A stretch of 64,000 nucleotides of DNA from Leptotrichia sp. HSP-342 (GCF_041199995.1 NZ_CP165646.1:1240001-1304000), one strand, 5' to 3'. Shown: positions 26,215 to 35,297, counted from the first letter of the stretch. Program-made: numbers and translations. Notes: a model not told the origin generated them from the sequence alone.

Positions 26215-26721
26215 TTACAAGAGCTCTTTCTTTTTCTTATCAAATTCTTCTTGTGTTATTGCCCCCTCATCAAGTAATCTTTTAAATTTTATAATTTCAT
26301 CAGCTACAGATAATTTTGGAGAATTTTGTGTTTTCTTCATTTCTTCTATCGAATTATTTACAGCGTTTATAAATGGAATAAGTGTTTTTTTCAATACACT
26401 TTTTACTCTAAACATAGAAGCTCCATCCCATATTTCTATCTCGCCTACAAATAAACCTTTTTTGTATTTCACAGCATTTACTTTGCTAAGAGGAATCTCA
26501 ATTTGATTAACACCAAAAAGCATTCCTTTATCCAAAAAAATAATTCTCTTATTAGTTGAAACGACAAGCCACGTATGCCCATCATACACTCCTGAAGTCG
26601 CATAAGTAATAATCTCATCATCATTAATAATATTTGTCAGCTCTTTAACTTCTTTTTTTGTTCCTAAAATTAATGACCCTGATTTTGAAAGCATTTCCTT
26701 TATATCCTTCAAGCTTTTCAT
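26215..26721 (-). CDS. PH-like and SHOCT domain protein
   Basis: The 168-aa protein has a bacterial PH-like core, DEIITYATSGVYDGHTWLVV, STNKRIIFLDKGMLFG and IPLSKVNAVKYKKGLFVGEI (residues about 35-100). It ends with a SHOCT motif, ADEIIKFKRLLDEGAITQEE. PH-SHOCT proteins are common orphans in bacteria, often prophage-linked; function is unclear. It is divergent from the S24 repressor gene at 26945, with which it shares a 220-base intergenic region. Confidence 0.85.
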   Translation of the reverse strand: MKSLKDIKEMLSKSGSLILGTKKEVKELTNIINDDEIITYATSGVYDGHTWLVVSTNKRIIFLDKGMLFGVNQIEIPLSKVNAVKYKKGLFVGEIEIWDGASMFRVKSVLKKTLIPFINAVNNSIEEMKKTQNSPKLSVADEIIKFKRLLDEGAITQEEFDKKKKELL

Positions 26722-26889
26722 ATCTATGTTTCCTTTCTTGAATCAATATTTTATACAATTAATTGTACTATGTTTTTAGAAATTAAGCAAAGAAAATTTA
26801 AATTTTTATAAAAAATTTTACTATTATAATTCCTATTAAGCAACTAATTTTATAAAAATAATGATTCCAAATATAATTTTTATATTTTG

Positions 26890-26918
26890 TTGCATTTTAG
26901 GAACAAATATGTTATAAT
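26890..26918 (+). promoter_or_regulatory. Promoter and operator-like palindrome of the S24 repressor
   Basis: TTGCAT at 26890-26895, a 17-base spacer and TATAAT at 26913-26918 make a strong promoter. Its spacer contains AACA-AATA-TGTT (26902-26913), a palindrome reminiscent of LexA/CI-type half-sites, which would allow autorepression. Confidence 0.65.
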
Positions 26919-26944
26919 AAAAATATAGATGTGGAGGAATTAAT

Positions 26945-27604
26945 ATGAATATTGGTAAACGGTTAAAGGATTTACGAAAAGAAAATTCTTTATCAATGGA
27001 TTCCCTTGTTGAAAAATTAAATAGGGAATATAATCTTAACATAACTAAAAGTATGATTTCACGTTGGGAAAATAATTTATCTGAGCCAAGCAGCAAGTTT
27101 ATTACAGCTTATGCAAAATTTTTTAATATTGACTTAAATTATTTAGCTGGAATTACAGATATAAAAAATCCAGCTCCAGAGCCTTTAACTTCTATCGAAA
27201 TATTGGAGATCCCGATGTATGGAAAGGCAAGTGCTGGTACAGGCTATATAAACCTTTCAGAAGAGATAGGCAGTTATCCGGTACCACAAAACATTTATAG
27301 AAAAGGAATTTTTGCAATTAAAGTTTCTGGTGAAAGTATGACTGGTCTTGATAAAAGTATTCCTGATGGTGCTATTGCCATTGTTGATCCCGAACTTTGC
27401 AGTAATCCAATAAGTTTAAACGGTAAAGTTTGCGTTTTTGAATATAATGATGAGACATATATAAAACAATTAATAATAGATAAACAGGGAATTATCAGAT
27501 TACGTTCATTTAATCCTGGTTATGATGATATTATTGTTTTGAATACAGAATTATTATATTGTAAAGGAAGAGTAATCAGAACTTTTGTAGAAAATCAATG
27601 GTAA
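26945..27604 (+). CDS. XRE-family repressor with S24 (LexA/CI-like) self-cleavage domain
   Basis: Residues 1-70 form an XRE helix-turn-helix (GKRLKDLRKENSLSMDSLVE, SKSMISRWE-like pattern). Residues about 88-215 are a peptidase S24 domain. The cleavage site is Ala97-Gly98 in GKASAGTG, the nucleophile Ser131 is in VSGESMTG and the general base Lys174 is in TYIKQL, so self-cleavage should work. Its own promoter contains a palindrome. The protein resembles prophage CI/HdiR-like regulators that respond to RecA; the only other gene beside it is a 58-aa ORF. GGAGG precedes the ATG. Confidence 0.93.
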   Translation: MNIGKRLKDLRKENSLSMDSLVEKLNREYNLNITKSMISRWENNLSEPSSKFITAYAKFFNIDLNYLAGITDIKNPAPEPLTSIEILEIPMYGKASAGTGYINLSEEIGSYPVPQNIYRKGIFAIKVSGESMTGLDKSIPDGAIAIVDPELCSNPISLNGKVCVFEYNDETYIKQLIIDKQGIIRLRSFNPGYDDIIVLNTELLYCKGRVIRTFVENQW

Positions 27605-27625
27605 AAATAAAATGGAGGTATAAAG

Positions 27626-27802
27626 ATGTCTAATAAAAATCAAGAGGAAAAATTTGAATATATAGAGATAAATGGAATTAAAATACCTATTTTATCCACT
27701 TTAGATTCTGAAACTGATACAGTCTCATTTGTTGACGGAGCAAAAGAATATCTTGAAAATTTAAACAAAGAAATGACATTAAACCTATTTGACAACCTAT
27801 AG
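27626..27802 (+). CDS. 58-aa ORF coupled to the S24 repressor
   Basis: A strong GGAGGTATAAAG site precedes ATG 27626, 21 bases after the repressor stop. The product is small and acidic, starting MSNKNQEEKFEYIEINGIKI and ending NKEMTLNLFDNL, without a signal or membrane segment. The spacing implies co-transcription and co-regulation with the repressor. I do not recognise it. Possible roles are an antirepressor, a co-factor, or a truncated prophage gene, as IS5 debris starts directly after it. Confidence 0.6.
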   Translation: MSNKNQEEKFEYIEINGIKIPILSTLDSETDTVSFVDGAKEYLENLNKEMTLNLFDNL

Positions 27803-27814
27803 TTCAAAATTATA

Positions 27815-28480
27815 AATTGTACAAATCAACGAGAATCTCATAGAAAATTTTCTTCTCTTGTTTCCATAACGTGTAGACACTATCCTGAATTTCTTGATAT
27901 GCCTATTCACATGCTCCATCTAGATTCTCCGCTTTGAAATAGTCGAATTGTATTTTCTATCTTCTTTAGTTAATTTGTTCCTTTTTGTCGATTTTGTAAG
28001 TATTAAGCTGTTACTGTGTATCTTATTTATGCCTATGTATCCTTAGATCTTTTTCGTCTGCCACTATCTGAGTCTTTAGCGTGTGCTTTTTCTTTTTTCC
28101 CGAGTAATATTTCCGCTGTTTTTTTAGGATGCTCAATTTCGCATTCCGTAGTGTCAACCAGTACAACCTCTATCTCAGTGTCTCTGAAAAGCTCCCTCTT
28201 TTAGACAAGGAAAACTCCCTGCTTTTTATCAGTATGTTCTCAGTTCATTTAACACACTCACAGATGGTACTTTTTGCAACGCCGTATTCAAAGGCAATGT
28301 TCGCCATAGTTCTTAATACGGAAGCATAGTTACAAGCCTGTCAAGGGCAGACAGTTTTGATGGATGTCCAACTGCCTCTTAAATGTTCAATTTTATAGCC
28401 TCATTCAATAGTTTCCTTTCTTAATTTTTTTATTCTTTCAATATTCATTGCCAGTATCTTTGTTACCATTTATTATATCA
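27815..28480 (-). pseudogene. IS5-family transposase remnant
   Basis: No intact frame remains, but reading the minus strand in pieces gives GHPSKLSALDRLVTML, then LRTMANIAFEYGVAKSTICE, then EVVLVDTTECEIEHPKK (first catalytic Asp) and QRKYYSGKKKKHTLKTQIVA. The last motif is diagnostic of IS5-type DDE transposases. Several frameshifts and stops separate them. Its 3' part beyond IHRHK is unreadable. It follows the S24 repressor pair. Confidence 0.85.
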
Positions 28481-28541
28481 AGATTATTAAATAAGTCTAT
28501 AGTGATACTAGTGATACTTTATTTTGCAATTTTTCCTTACA

Positions 28542-29219
28542 TTATATTTTTTTAAAAATAATTTTCGCTATTTCATCATTTATATCTTCTATCGTTCTTA
28601 ATTTGTCATCTTTAACGCAAGAAATTACATCCCACTTATATTTTACTGACAATTCTTTTGCTACTTCATAGGAATTTTTCAGGTAATTTTTATCTTTTTC
28701 GTGAATATCCTTCTCTTTTTCTCCAGTTATTTTATTTTCTCTATTTTTCATAAGTTTTTGACTAAACTCAAATGGAATATCTAAGAAAAATACAATATCT
28801 GGCTCTGGTATTGCTATTTTTCTCCATTCCAAGTCTATTAACCAGTTCAAATATATTTCACGTTCAGATTTATCAGATATTTTCGGCACTTGATGAATCA
28901 TATTTGAAATTGTGTACCTATCACTAATCACGATTCCCCCATTTTTGTAAAACTCTTCCCATTCAGTCTTAAACGAAGCAAACCTGTCAACTGAATAAAG
29001 TACAGAAGTCGCATAAGCATTAACACTTTCCGCTGTTTTTCCAAATTCACCTGCAAGATACATTTTTACAGGCTCGGAAGCTCTGCTTTCATAATTTGGA
29101 AAAGATATTTTCTTTACTTTTCCTTCCCCTTCTATTTCTTTTAATTTCTTGTATAGCAATTCCGCCTGTGTCTGTTTCCCACTTCCATCTGTACCTTCTA
29201 TAATTATTAATTTTCCCAT
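28542..29219 (-). CDS. tmk: Thymidylate kinase Tmk
   Basis: Tmk phosphorylates dTMP to dTDP. The 225-aa protein has the P-loop IIIEGTDGSGKQTQAELL, the ISFPNYESRASEPVKMYL substrate segment and the DRY motif SDRYTISNMIHQ. I chose ATG 29219, with AAGGAAATAAAA upstream. A longer frame to 29348 translates the duplicated ilvC 3' end and is spurious. The gene is flanked on both sides by IS debris, so it stands alone in this region. Confidence 0.93.
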   Translation of the reverse strand: MGKLIIIEGTDGSGKQTQAELLYKKLKEIEGEGKVKKISFPNYESRASEPVKMYLAGEFGKTAESVNAYATSVLYSVDRFASFKTEWEEFYKNGGIVISDRYTISNMIHQVPKISDKSEREIYLNWLIDLEWRKIAIPEPDIVFFLDIPFEFSQKLMKNRENKITGEKEKDIHEKDKNYLKNSYEVAKELSVKYKWDVISCVKDDKLRTIEDINDEIAKIIFKKI

Positions 29220-29309
29220 TTTTATTTCCTTCATTTTTAAAAAATATTTATAATCAAAAATATAGTAGTCTTTAAAAAAGACTACTAAAATTCTAAATTG
29301 TACTTTTAT

Positions 29310-29407
29310 TTTCTGATATTTTACTGATTTTGCCATTTTATAAATCACTTTAAATAGTTATTTTTAGAGATTTTGAAATAATTTTACTTTTTAATTCAAG
29401 TCATAAT
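29310..29407 (-). repeat. Duplicate of the ilvC 3' end and its downstream sequence
   Basis: About 95 bases match 48343-48442 with few mismatches (for example TTTACTGATTTTGCCATTTT in both). The matching part of the second copy is the last codons of ilvC and the sequence after its stop; here those codons read I-M-T-stop-I-K-K-stop. It is therefore a dead fragment of ilvC, left upstream of tmk by a rearrangement or recombination. Confidence 0.85.
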
Positions 29408-29593
29408 TATTATTTTTACTTATTTTAAAAGGATCTCTTTTTATAAACTCTTAGTCTATAAGAAATTTTTTCAACGTTTTATAAAAATTTGCCTCATTTT
29501 TGCTTCCTAGTTTTTATAGTAAAAATGAAATACAAACTTTTGTAATCTATATTTATTTTATCAAATTCTTATTAAAAAATCAAGGAGTGATAG

Positions 29594-29728
29594 ATGAAAA
29601 ATTCAGATACAACAAACCTTTCTGAAAAAGATATTGAGAATCTAATACAAATAAAAATTATAGAACTGGAAGAAATGAAACTCCAAGATTTGAAAATTTT
29701 AAAAAGGGCTTCATATTACTACACTTAA
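29594..29728 (+). CDS. 44-aa ORF, probably a truncated gene start
   Basis: AAGGAGTGATAG precedes ATG 29594, an unusually good ribosome site. The peptide MKNSDTTNLSEKDIENLIQI continues with a helical IIELEEMKLQDLKILKRA, which vaguely resembles the N-terminal helical (Rho_N-type) domain of transcription factor Rho. It stops where the IS200/IS605 remnant begins, so the rest of the gene was probably lost. Low confidence in both function and expression. Confidence 0.4.
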   Translation: MKNSDTTNLSEKDIENLIQIKIIELEEMKLQDLKILKRASYYYT

Positions 29729-30143
29729 TTTGTCCATCGCTATATCATGTTTCTCCTGTTTGACTATATATTTTTTTATGGTTGCTTTCATTTAAGCCTA
29801 CTTACATAATATCCTTATGACCAGAAATGTCTGTTTCCAAATTTATATCTTAAGTTTGCATGCTTGTCAAACATCATCAATATACTTCTCCCTTCAGATA
29901 TCCCATAAAATTTAATACACCTATAGCATATGCAGGTGATCTTTCATCAAATGTCCTTCTATTATTTCAACTCCTTTATATTCATATAATCTTATTAAAA
30001 TTTTTCCCACACTTTTTCTGTATTGACTACATATAATTTTTCGTCTATACTTAGGTGTAAATACTATATGACACACTTGTACATCCATTTAATATGAGAC
30101 AGTCTATTTAGTTCTATTAGCCATTAAATACTTTCCTTTCATT
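29729..30143 (-). pseudogene. IS200/IS605-family TnpA (Y1 transposase) remnant
   Basis: Read on the minus strand, the pieces MDVQVCHIVFTPKYRRKIIC, YRKSVGKILIRLYEYKGVEI, IEGHLMKDHLHML, KQTFLV and VGLNESNHKKIYSQTGET line up with TnpA of IS200/IS605 elements ('YHIVFTPKYRR', 'GHLMPDHVHML', 'ET..K.YI..Q'). The HUH pair is degenerate (DHLHM) and stops interrupt the frame. The TnpA start lies near 30120. It is inactive. Confidence 0.85.
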
Positions 30144-30205
30144 AATAGTAGCTTTGAACAACGCTATTATAACGAAAGGTGTATTTTGTTGCAAACTTAC
30201 GTTTT

Positions 30206-30275
30206 CGCACCCGCTATGCGGACGGTTTTATATTTCACACGCTTTGCGTACTCAACTGACTAAAGTCAATAAATA
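30206..30275. repeat. Cluster of small hairpins at the end of the IS200/IS605 remnant
   Basis: Three short palindromes follow each other: CCGC-TAT-GCGG (near 30213), ACGC-TTT-GCGT (near 30239) and TGACT-AA-AGTCA (near 30258). The last, GACTAAAGTC, is a form often seen at IS200/IS605 ends, where folded single-stranded DNA is recognised by TnpA. They mark the outer end of the remnant. Confidence 0.55.
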
Positions 30276-30365
30276 AAATAAGTTTAAGTAATTATTAAAA
30301 ATATTATTGATTAAGAGTTTTCAGACACGCCTGTATTAAACTTTTTAAAAGATATTATAAATTTT

Positions 30366-30773
30366 TTACAAATCTTCTGCTCCAAATGAATATGGTAAAA
30401 GCTCTTCTAATGAAGTGATTTTATATTTTTTATCCTTATTTGTTAAAATTATTACTGTATCCTTGTCAGAAAATTCTCTTATTACCTGTCTACACGCTCC
30501 ACAAGGGCTAATTGGCTCAGGTGTTTTTCCTGTTACAATAAGTACTTTTATTTTCTTCATATTTTCAGTAACCGCTGTTGTAATCGCATTACGTTCAGCA
30601 CAAAGTGTAAGTCCAAAAGATGCATTTTCAACATTTACTCCTTTATGCTTTTTTCCATTATTATCGATTAACAATGCTGCTACAGGAAATTTTGAGTAAG
30701 GTACATAGGCTTTCTCTAACAAGAGATTTATTTCATCAATGTAATCTAATATTTCTTTTTCATTTAAAGTCAT
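30366..30773 (-). CDS. cdd: Cytidine deaminase Cdd
   Basis: Cdd deaminates cytidine and deoxycytidine for pyrimidine salvage. The 135-aa tetrameric-type enzyme has YVPYSKFPVAALLI, ENASFGLTLCAERNAITTAV (catalytic Cys-Ala-Glu) and SPCGACRQVIREF with the two zinc Cys. The C-terminus SLEELLPYSFGAEDL is the family ending. It lies upstream of the IS-debris zone and downstream of dinB in the same direction. Confidence 0.96.
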   Translation of the reverse strand: MTLNEKEILDYIDEINLLLEKAYVPYSKFPVAALLIDNNGKKHKGVNVENASFGLTLCAERNAITTAVTENMKKIKVLIVTGKTPEPISPCGACRQVIREFSDKDTVIILTNKDKKYKITSLEELLPYSFGAEDL

Positions 30774-30822
30774 TTACTTTCACTTCCCAACTTAAATAAT
30801 TTTTCTCAAATTTTTTAATAAT

Positions 30823-31914
30823 CTATTTTAAATCATCAAATGACAACTGAACTACATTACTTTTCAAAATTGAACTAAGCTGTACTCCAATAAGTCGTAC
30901 TTCATCTTTTTTTTCAAAGAATTCCAGATTTTCGATTGCTGCTTCGTATATTTCGTTTATATCATTAGTTGCACTTTTCAAAGTCTTTGAGCGGGTATGT
31001 GTTACAAAATTGGAATACCTGATTTTTATTGTAACAGTTTTAGCAAATTCATTTTTCTCAATAAGTTTGCTGCTCAATCTTTCTGATTGCTTTTTTAATT
31101 CAGCATGTAATATAAAAATATCATTTTCCTCCTGATTAAAAGTAACTTCGTGTCCATAAGACTGTCTTTTTCTATCTGTATTTATTTCAGAAGAATGCAA
31201 GCCACGAATAGCATTATACAGATACTCTCCTTTACTTTCCCCAAATCTTCTGATTAACTCATTTTTTTCAATTTCATAGAGTTGAAAGACATTCGTTATA
31301 TTAAATAATTTCAATACTTCCCTTGTTTTTTTTCCGATTCCTGGAATTATCCCAAGTTCCTTATTATAAATATAATCTAAAAAATGTTCACGGTTTCTAA
31401 ATATAAAATAGCCATTTGGCTTATCAATATCACTTGCAATTTTAGCGCTTATCTTGCTAAAACCTATACCAACTGAGCAAGTAAGCTTAGAATTATCATA
31501 AATAAATTTTTTAAATTTTTTTATAAATCTCTTTATCTTTAAAATTTCATCTCTTTTATCAAGTTTCATATTTTTATTCCGAATAAATTCTGTAATATCA
31601 ATATAACCTTCATCAACAGATGTAAATTCAGATTTTTTCAACACATTTTTTATTAATCCCTGTATTCTCCTGCCCTCTTCAAAATAAATACCTTTTCTAA
31701 GACTTACGACAATAAGATTTGGGCATAGCCGTTTAGCCTGAACTGTTGGCATTGCAGATTTTACTCCATATTTTCTAGCTTCGTAACTTGCCGTTGTAAC
31801 AACTCCATGTCCTACTGCAATAGGCTTTCCTCTAAGTTCCCTGTTATCCCTTTGCTCAATTGCCGCAAAAAAAGCATCCATATCATAATGCAAATAAATT
31901 TTTTCTTTTTCCAT
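30823..31914 (-). CDS. dinB: DNA polymerase IV DinB
   Basis: DinB is a Y-family translesion polymerase. The protein begins KEKIYLHYDMDAFFAAIEQR with the first catalytic Asp, has FTSVDEGYIDITEF with the second acidic pair, SVGIGFSKISAKIASDIDKP, and the HhH segment GIIPGIGKKTREVLKLFNI. The C-terminus ending NVVQLSFDDL resembles the beta-clamp binding peptide (QLSFD). I chose ATG 31914, with AGGAAAT upstream. It is close after lolD. Confidence 0.96.
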   Translation of the reverse strand: MEKEKIYLHYDMDAFFAAIEQRDNRELRGKPIAVGHGVVTTASYEARKYGVKSAMPTVQAKRLCPNLIVVSLRKGIYFEEGRRIQGLIKNVLKKSEFTSVDEGYIDITEFIRNKNMKLDKRDEILKIKRFIKKFKKFIYDNSKLTCSVGIGFSKISAKIASDIDKPNGYFIFRNREHFLDYIYNKELGIIPGIGKKTREVLKLFNITNVFQLYEIEKNELIRRFGESKGEYLYNAIRGLHSSEINTDRKRQSYGHEVTFNQEENDIFILHAELKKQSERLSSKLIEKNEFAKTVTIKIRYSNFVTHTRSKTLKSATNDINEIYEAAIENLEFFEKKDEVRLIGVQLSSILKSNVVQLSFDDLK

Positions 31915-31926
31915 TATCAAAATTTC

Positions 31927-32625
31927 CTAAAATTGTATTGTTGGTAAAATCATATTAAATTCGCCATTTTCAATTTTATACTTATAATTAGCCAGATTTG
32001 CTAATTCCAGACTATGAGTAACTATTATTATTGACTGATTTCTTTCCTGATTTATTTTCATAAATAGTTCATTTATCATATTACTTGTTTCTGTGTCAAG
32101 ATTTCCTGTAGGTTCATCAGCTAGTATTATATCAGGATCGTTAATCATCGCCCTTGCTATTGCCACACGCTGCTTTTCCCCTCCTGAAAGCTCCATTGGT
32201 TTATGTTTTATACGTTTTGCAAGTCCCACTAGTGCAAGCAGTTCTTTTGCTTTTTTCTTAATTTCATTCTTATTCATATTTTTATTTACAAGTGCAGGCA
32301 TCATAACATTTTCAAGTGCTGTAAATTCATTTAACAAATAGTGAAATTGAAAAACAAATCCTATTTTTTTATTTCTTATTGCTGTTTTTGCTTTTTCATT
32401 TTTATAGTGTATCTTTTCTCCGCCTATATAAATTTCTCCATCAGTCGGCTCATCTAAAAGACCAAGTATATTTAAAAGCGATGTTTTACCACTTCCTGAC
32501 TTACCTTGTATTGAAATAAAATCTCCTTTGTTAAACGCCAAGTTTATATTTTTTAGAATATGAATATTTTCAACTTTTGTCTTATAAATTTTATTAACAT
32601 TTTTCAATTCTATTATTTTATTCAT
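31927..32625 (-). CDS. lolD: Lipoprotein-release ABC ATPase LolD
   Basis: LolD powers extraction of lipoproteins from the inner membrane for transfer to LolA. The 232-aa protein has Walker [13 protein letters not shown], the Q-loop [20 protein letters not shown] (typical of the Lol/MacB family), signature LSGGEKQR and Walker [13 protein letters not shown]. Its start overlaps the permease stop by eight bases. A LolA-like protein is encoded at 37873. The MacB-type alternative is less likely because no membrane-fusion partner is present. Confidence 0.92.
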   Translation of the reverse strand: MNKIIELKNVNKIYKTKVENIHILKNINLAFNKGDFISIQGKSGSGKTSLLNILGLLDEPTDGEIYIGGEKIHYKNEKAKTAIRNKKIGFVFQFHYLLNEFTALENVMMPALVNKNMNKNEIKKKAKELLALVGLAKRIKHKPMELSGGEKQRVAIARAMINDPDIILADEPTGNLDTETSNMINELFMKINQERNQSIIIVTHSLELANLANYKYKIENGEFNMILPTIQF

Positions 32626-33781
32626 ATTTTAACGCCTCCACAGGTTTTAATCTGGCTGCTCTAGCTGCTGGGAAGATTGTTGACAAAAATACAACTACAA
32701 ATGTTACTCCATAAATAATAAGAAGTTCCTTTTGTGAAATATACAAAGGCAACTCTTCCAGATAATAAGTTCCACCTTTCATATATTCCTTAAATAAAAT
32801 TTTTAACCCTATAAGTACAAGTGGCGACAATCCACTTGCCAGAACCATCCCAAATACGCCAATTATCAATCCTTCTATAGTAAAAATTCTTCGAACATTT
32901 TTATTTGTATATCCAATTGATTTCAAAATTCCAATATCCTTAATTTTCTCACGTACAATCATATTTAAAATTACCGATACAGCAAAACTTGCAATAACGA
33001 GAAGCAAACTTAAAATCGCAATTAACACAAATTTTTCAAACTGTACTGCTTTTAAAAGATTCTGATTTATCGTTTTCCAGCTTACTATAGCATATTCTTC
33101 TTGATTTATTACAATTCTTATCTGATTTAATACTTCTTCAACTTTTTGAGGACTTTCAACTTTAATGCCTATTTCAGTAGTAGCTTCACCTTGTTCGGAT
33201 AATATCTGCATTGTTCGTAATGGAACGATTGCAAGGTTTGAATCATATTCTAAAAATCCTGTCTTGAAAATTCCTCTCACAATAAGTTTTATCTCCTTAT
33301 TTTCAGCTGAGACTAAACTTACTTCCTGCCCAACTTTCAACTTCATCTCACTTGCTAAGGCTTCTCCAATCAGAACAGAATTTAACTCTGAAATATTATC
33401 ATTTCCATGAACCATTTTAAGTTTTAGTCCATTTTTGACATTTTCTACACTAATCCCATCTGCTAGCACTCCTTTTGCATAGCCTTCAAATTTCATTATT
33501 GACTGACTATTAATTTGTGGAATTACAGCCTTGACACCTTTTATTTTTTTTATATTCTCTACAGTTTCATTATATCCTTCAAAAAAAGGCTTCTTCTTAT
33601 TTTTTATTAAAATATGTGGACTCATAGTGAGCAGCGAATTTATCATATTTTTTTCCAATCCATTGGAAACTGTTAGCGAAACAATAAATACTGTTACTGC
33701 AATTGCAACTCCAAGCACTGAAAATATACTTTGAAACTTTCTCTCAATAACATGTCGAAATGCAATAAAAAATTCTACCAT
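32618..33781 (-). CDS. Lol-type ABC permease (LolC/LolE/LolF family)
   Basis: The 387-aa protein has an N-terminal membrane helix (IFSVLGVAIAVTVFIVSLTV), a periplasmic MacB-PCD-type domain (about residues 45-250) and three C-terminal helices of the FtsX type (FVLIAILSLLLVIASFAV, VFGMVLASGLSPLVLIGL, ITYGV-like end). It has the conserved EKIKDIGILKSIGYTN loop. A single permease gene next to lolD suggests a homodimeric LolF-like system, as in many non-enterobacteria. It is expressed with lolD. Confidence 0.88.
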   Translation of the reverse strand: MVEFFIAFRHVIERKFQSIFSVLGVAIAVTVFIVSLTVSNGLEKNMINSLLTMSPHILIKNKKKPFFEGYNETVENIKKIKGVKAVIPQINSQSIMKFEGYAKGVLADGISVENVKNGLKLKMVHGNDNISELNSVLIGEALASEMKLKVGQEVSLVSAENKEIKLIVRGIFKTGFLEYDSNLAIVPLRTMQILSEQGEATTEIGIKVESPQKVEEVLNQIRIVINQEEYAIVSWKTINQNLLKAVQFEKFVLIAILSLLLVIASFAVSVILNMIVREKIKDIGILKSIGYTNKNVRRIFTIEGLIIGVFGMVLASGLSPLVLIGLKILFKEYMKGGTYYLEELPLYISQKELLIIYGVTFVVVFLSTIFPAARAARLKPVEALKYE

Positions 33782-33814
33782 ATTTTCTTTCCTCTTCCTT
33801 TCTATTTAATATCA

Positions 33815-35266
33815 CTATCTTATATCACTCGACATTTCATGTGAAATATTATAATTTTCCATCAATGCTGATTTTTGTGCATTAACCTTGGCAACATCTA
33901 ATACAATTTCATTGCCGTCTTCATCTTCAAAAACAATAAATTCTTTGTTTGTATTTTTCACTTTTTTTACAAAATCATTAAAATCCTTATATTTCTCTCC
34001 ATTAACTTTAGTAATGATTCTGTTCTCAAGTTCAGAATACCCAAGATTTACATCAAATGGAAGAACCCTTACAAGAATTACCAATCCATTGTAATCTTTA
34101 AACAAATCCTCTCTATCATATACTGCTGAAAGTGTATTTGCTGGATGTTCTTCAGTAAACGATGTAATGTAATTTGTTGTAAGAGGCTCAAAAATTAATC
34201 CACCATAAACATAGTAAGAAGGAGCTTCCTGAAGTTTCGTACTTTTTACCACACTAAATTTTATATCAGCCTTTTTCAATGTAACTTGTCCTTTATATAC
34301 CTTTTTATCTCTAATAATTTCATAACTTAATGTCTGTCCATATTTTTTTTCTTGATTTATAAAATTAAAGTCTGTTTTCTCATTTTTTCGAAATTCTACA
34401 GTTCCATCTGACTCAATATCATGCCCATCCAATTTCAATAACACATCATTTCTTTGGAGTACACCGTTAAATGGAGAATTTGGAAGAATTTTTTTTATAA
34501 AAACACCTTTTGAATCATTTTTTAATCCCAGCATTTGCCGCTGAGATGTACTTTCAAGCTTTGCCCATTGTAATCCTAATTTTGGAGGTCCATCATAAGT
34601 TCCATCTTTTATGTCATCCAAAAAATTTTCAAGTATGTTTACAGGAATAAAATACCCTATATTATCTGCCTGAGTAAGTCCTGCAAATGCTACACCCACG
34701 ACCTTACCTCCACTCAGTACAGGTCCACCACTATTCCCACTGTTAATTGCCGCATCAGTTTGTCCAATAAGGAATTTTTCATTTGTCAAAGTGTAGCTGT
34801 TATGCTCCATTCTTGATACAATTCCTCTCGTAGTACTAAGCTTGTCTCCACCCAAAGGGTACCCGTAAACTGTAAGGCTATCTTGTATATTTGGAAGTTT
34901 TCCCAATTTCAAGGTTGTTGTTCCGCTAAAGAATGATTTATCCTCAACATCAACTAATGCTAAATCATATTCTTCCGAGATAAATTTTACATTCGCCTTA
35001 TATTTTTTTGAATCGCCTTCTTTTCTTACCTGAAGGAATTTTTCATTTAGTACTGCATGAGCATTTGTAATAATTCTATTACCATCTATGATAAACCCTG
35101 TTGCAGTCGAGCTGAAATCCTGTCCGTTTTGCCAAGGGGACATGTAATTATGCATCTGGTGTGCAGTATAAACCTTTACAAGAGCTTTCTTTACCAAACT
35201 GTCGTTGGCAAAAACAGTATTACATAAAAATACACTTATCATTAAAATTAAATTTCTTATTTTCAT
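33815..35266 (-). CDS. Secreted Deg-like trypsin-family serine protease with PDZ region
   Basis: A signal peptide (ILMISVFLCNTVFA) is followed by a chymotrypsin-fold domain with His70 (IITNAHAVL), Asp101 (EYDLALVDV) and Ser179 (NSGNSGGPV). The C-terminal half holds one or two PDZ-like domains (PFNGVLQRNDVLLKLDGHDI). The ANVKFISEEYDLALV arrangement and the long, strand-rich end (about 250 aa) resemble Deg9/PDZ-containing proteases of plants and bacteria more than DegP. Periplasmic location is inferred. It lies upstream of the Lol genes. Confidence 0.9.
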   Translation of the reverse strand: MKIRNLILMISVFLCNTVFANDSLVKKALVKVYTAHQMHNYMSPWQNGQDFSSTATGFIIDGNRIITNAHAVLNEKFLQVRKEGDSKKYKANVKFISEEYDLALVDVEDKSFFSGTTTLKLGKLPNIQDSLTVYGYPLGGDKLSTTRGIVSRMEHNSYTLTNEKFLIGQTDAAINSGNSGGPVLSGGKVVGVAFAGLTQADNIGYFIPVNILENFLDDIKDGTYDGPPKLGLQWAKLESTSQRQMLGLKNDSKGVFIKKILPNSPFNGVLQRNDVLLKLDGHDIESDGTVEFRKNEKTDFNFINQEKKYGQTLSYEIIRDKKVYKGQVTLKKADIKFSVVKSTKLQEAPSYYVYGGLIFEPLTTNYITSFTEEHPANTLSAVYDREDLFKDYNGLVILVRVLPFDVNLGYSELENRIITKVNGEKYKDFNDFVKKVKNTNKEFIVFEDEDGNEIVLDVAKVNAQKSALMENYNISHEMSSDIR

Positions 35267-35297
35267 TTTTTTACCTTTCTTGGATACTTAATTTAGA

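Noticed and set aside
28016..28329. Plus-strand open frames of about 60-66 residues in this interval
   Set aside because: They read antisense through a decayed IS5 transposase; the minus strand gives recognisable transposase motifs instead.
28542..29348. Longer N-terminus of thymidylate kinase to 29348
   Set aside because: The added 43 residues translate the duplicated ilvC 3' end and lack a ribosome site; AAGGAAATAAAA precedes the ATG at 29219.
32618..33781. MacB-type macrolide or toxin exporter instead of a Lol permease
   Set aside because: No membrane-fusion protein or outer-membrane channel gene is adjacent, and a LolA-like gene lies nearby; Lol is the simpler reading.
33815..35266. DegP/HtrA assignment for the serine protease
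   Set aside because: The triad fits the S1C group, but the long strand-rich C-terminus and PDZ arrangement do not match DegP or DegS, so only a general Deg-like call is made.
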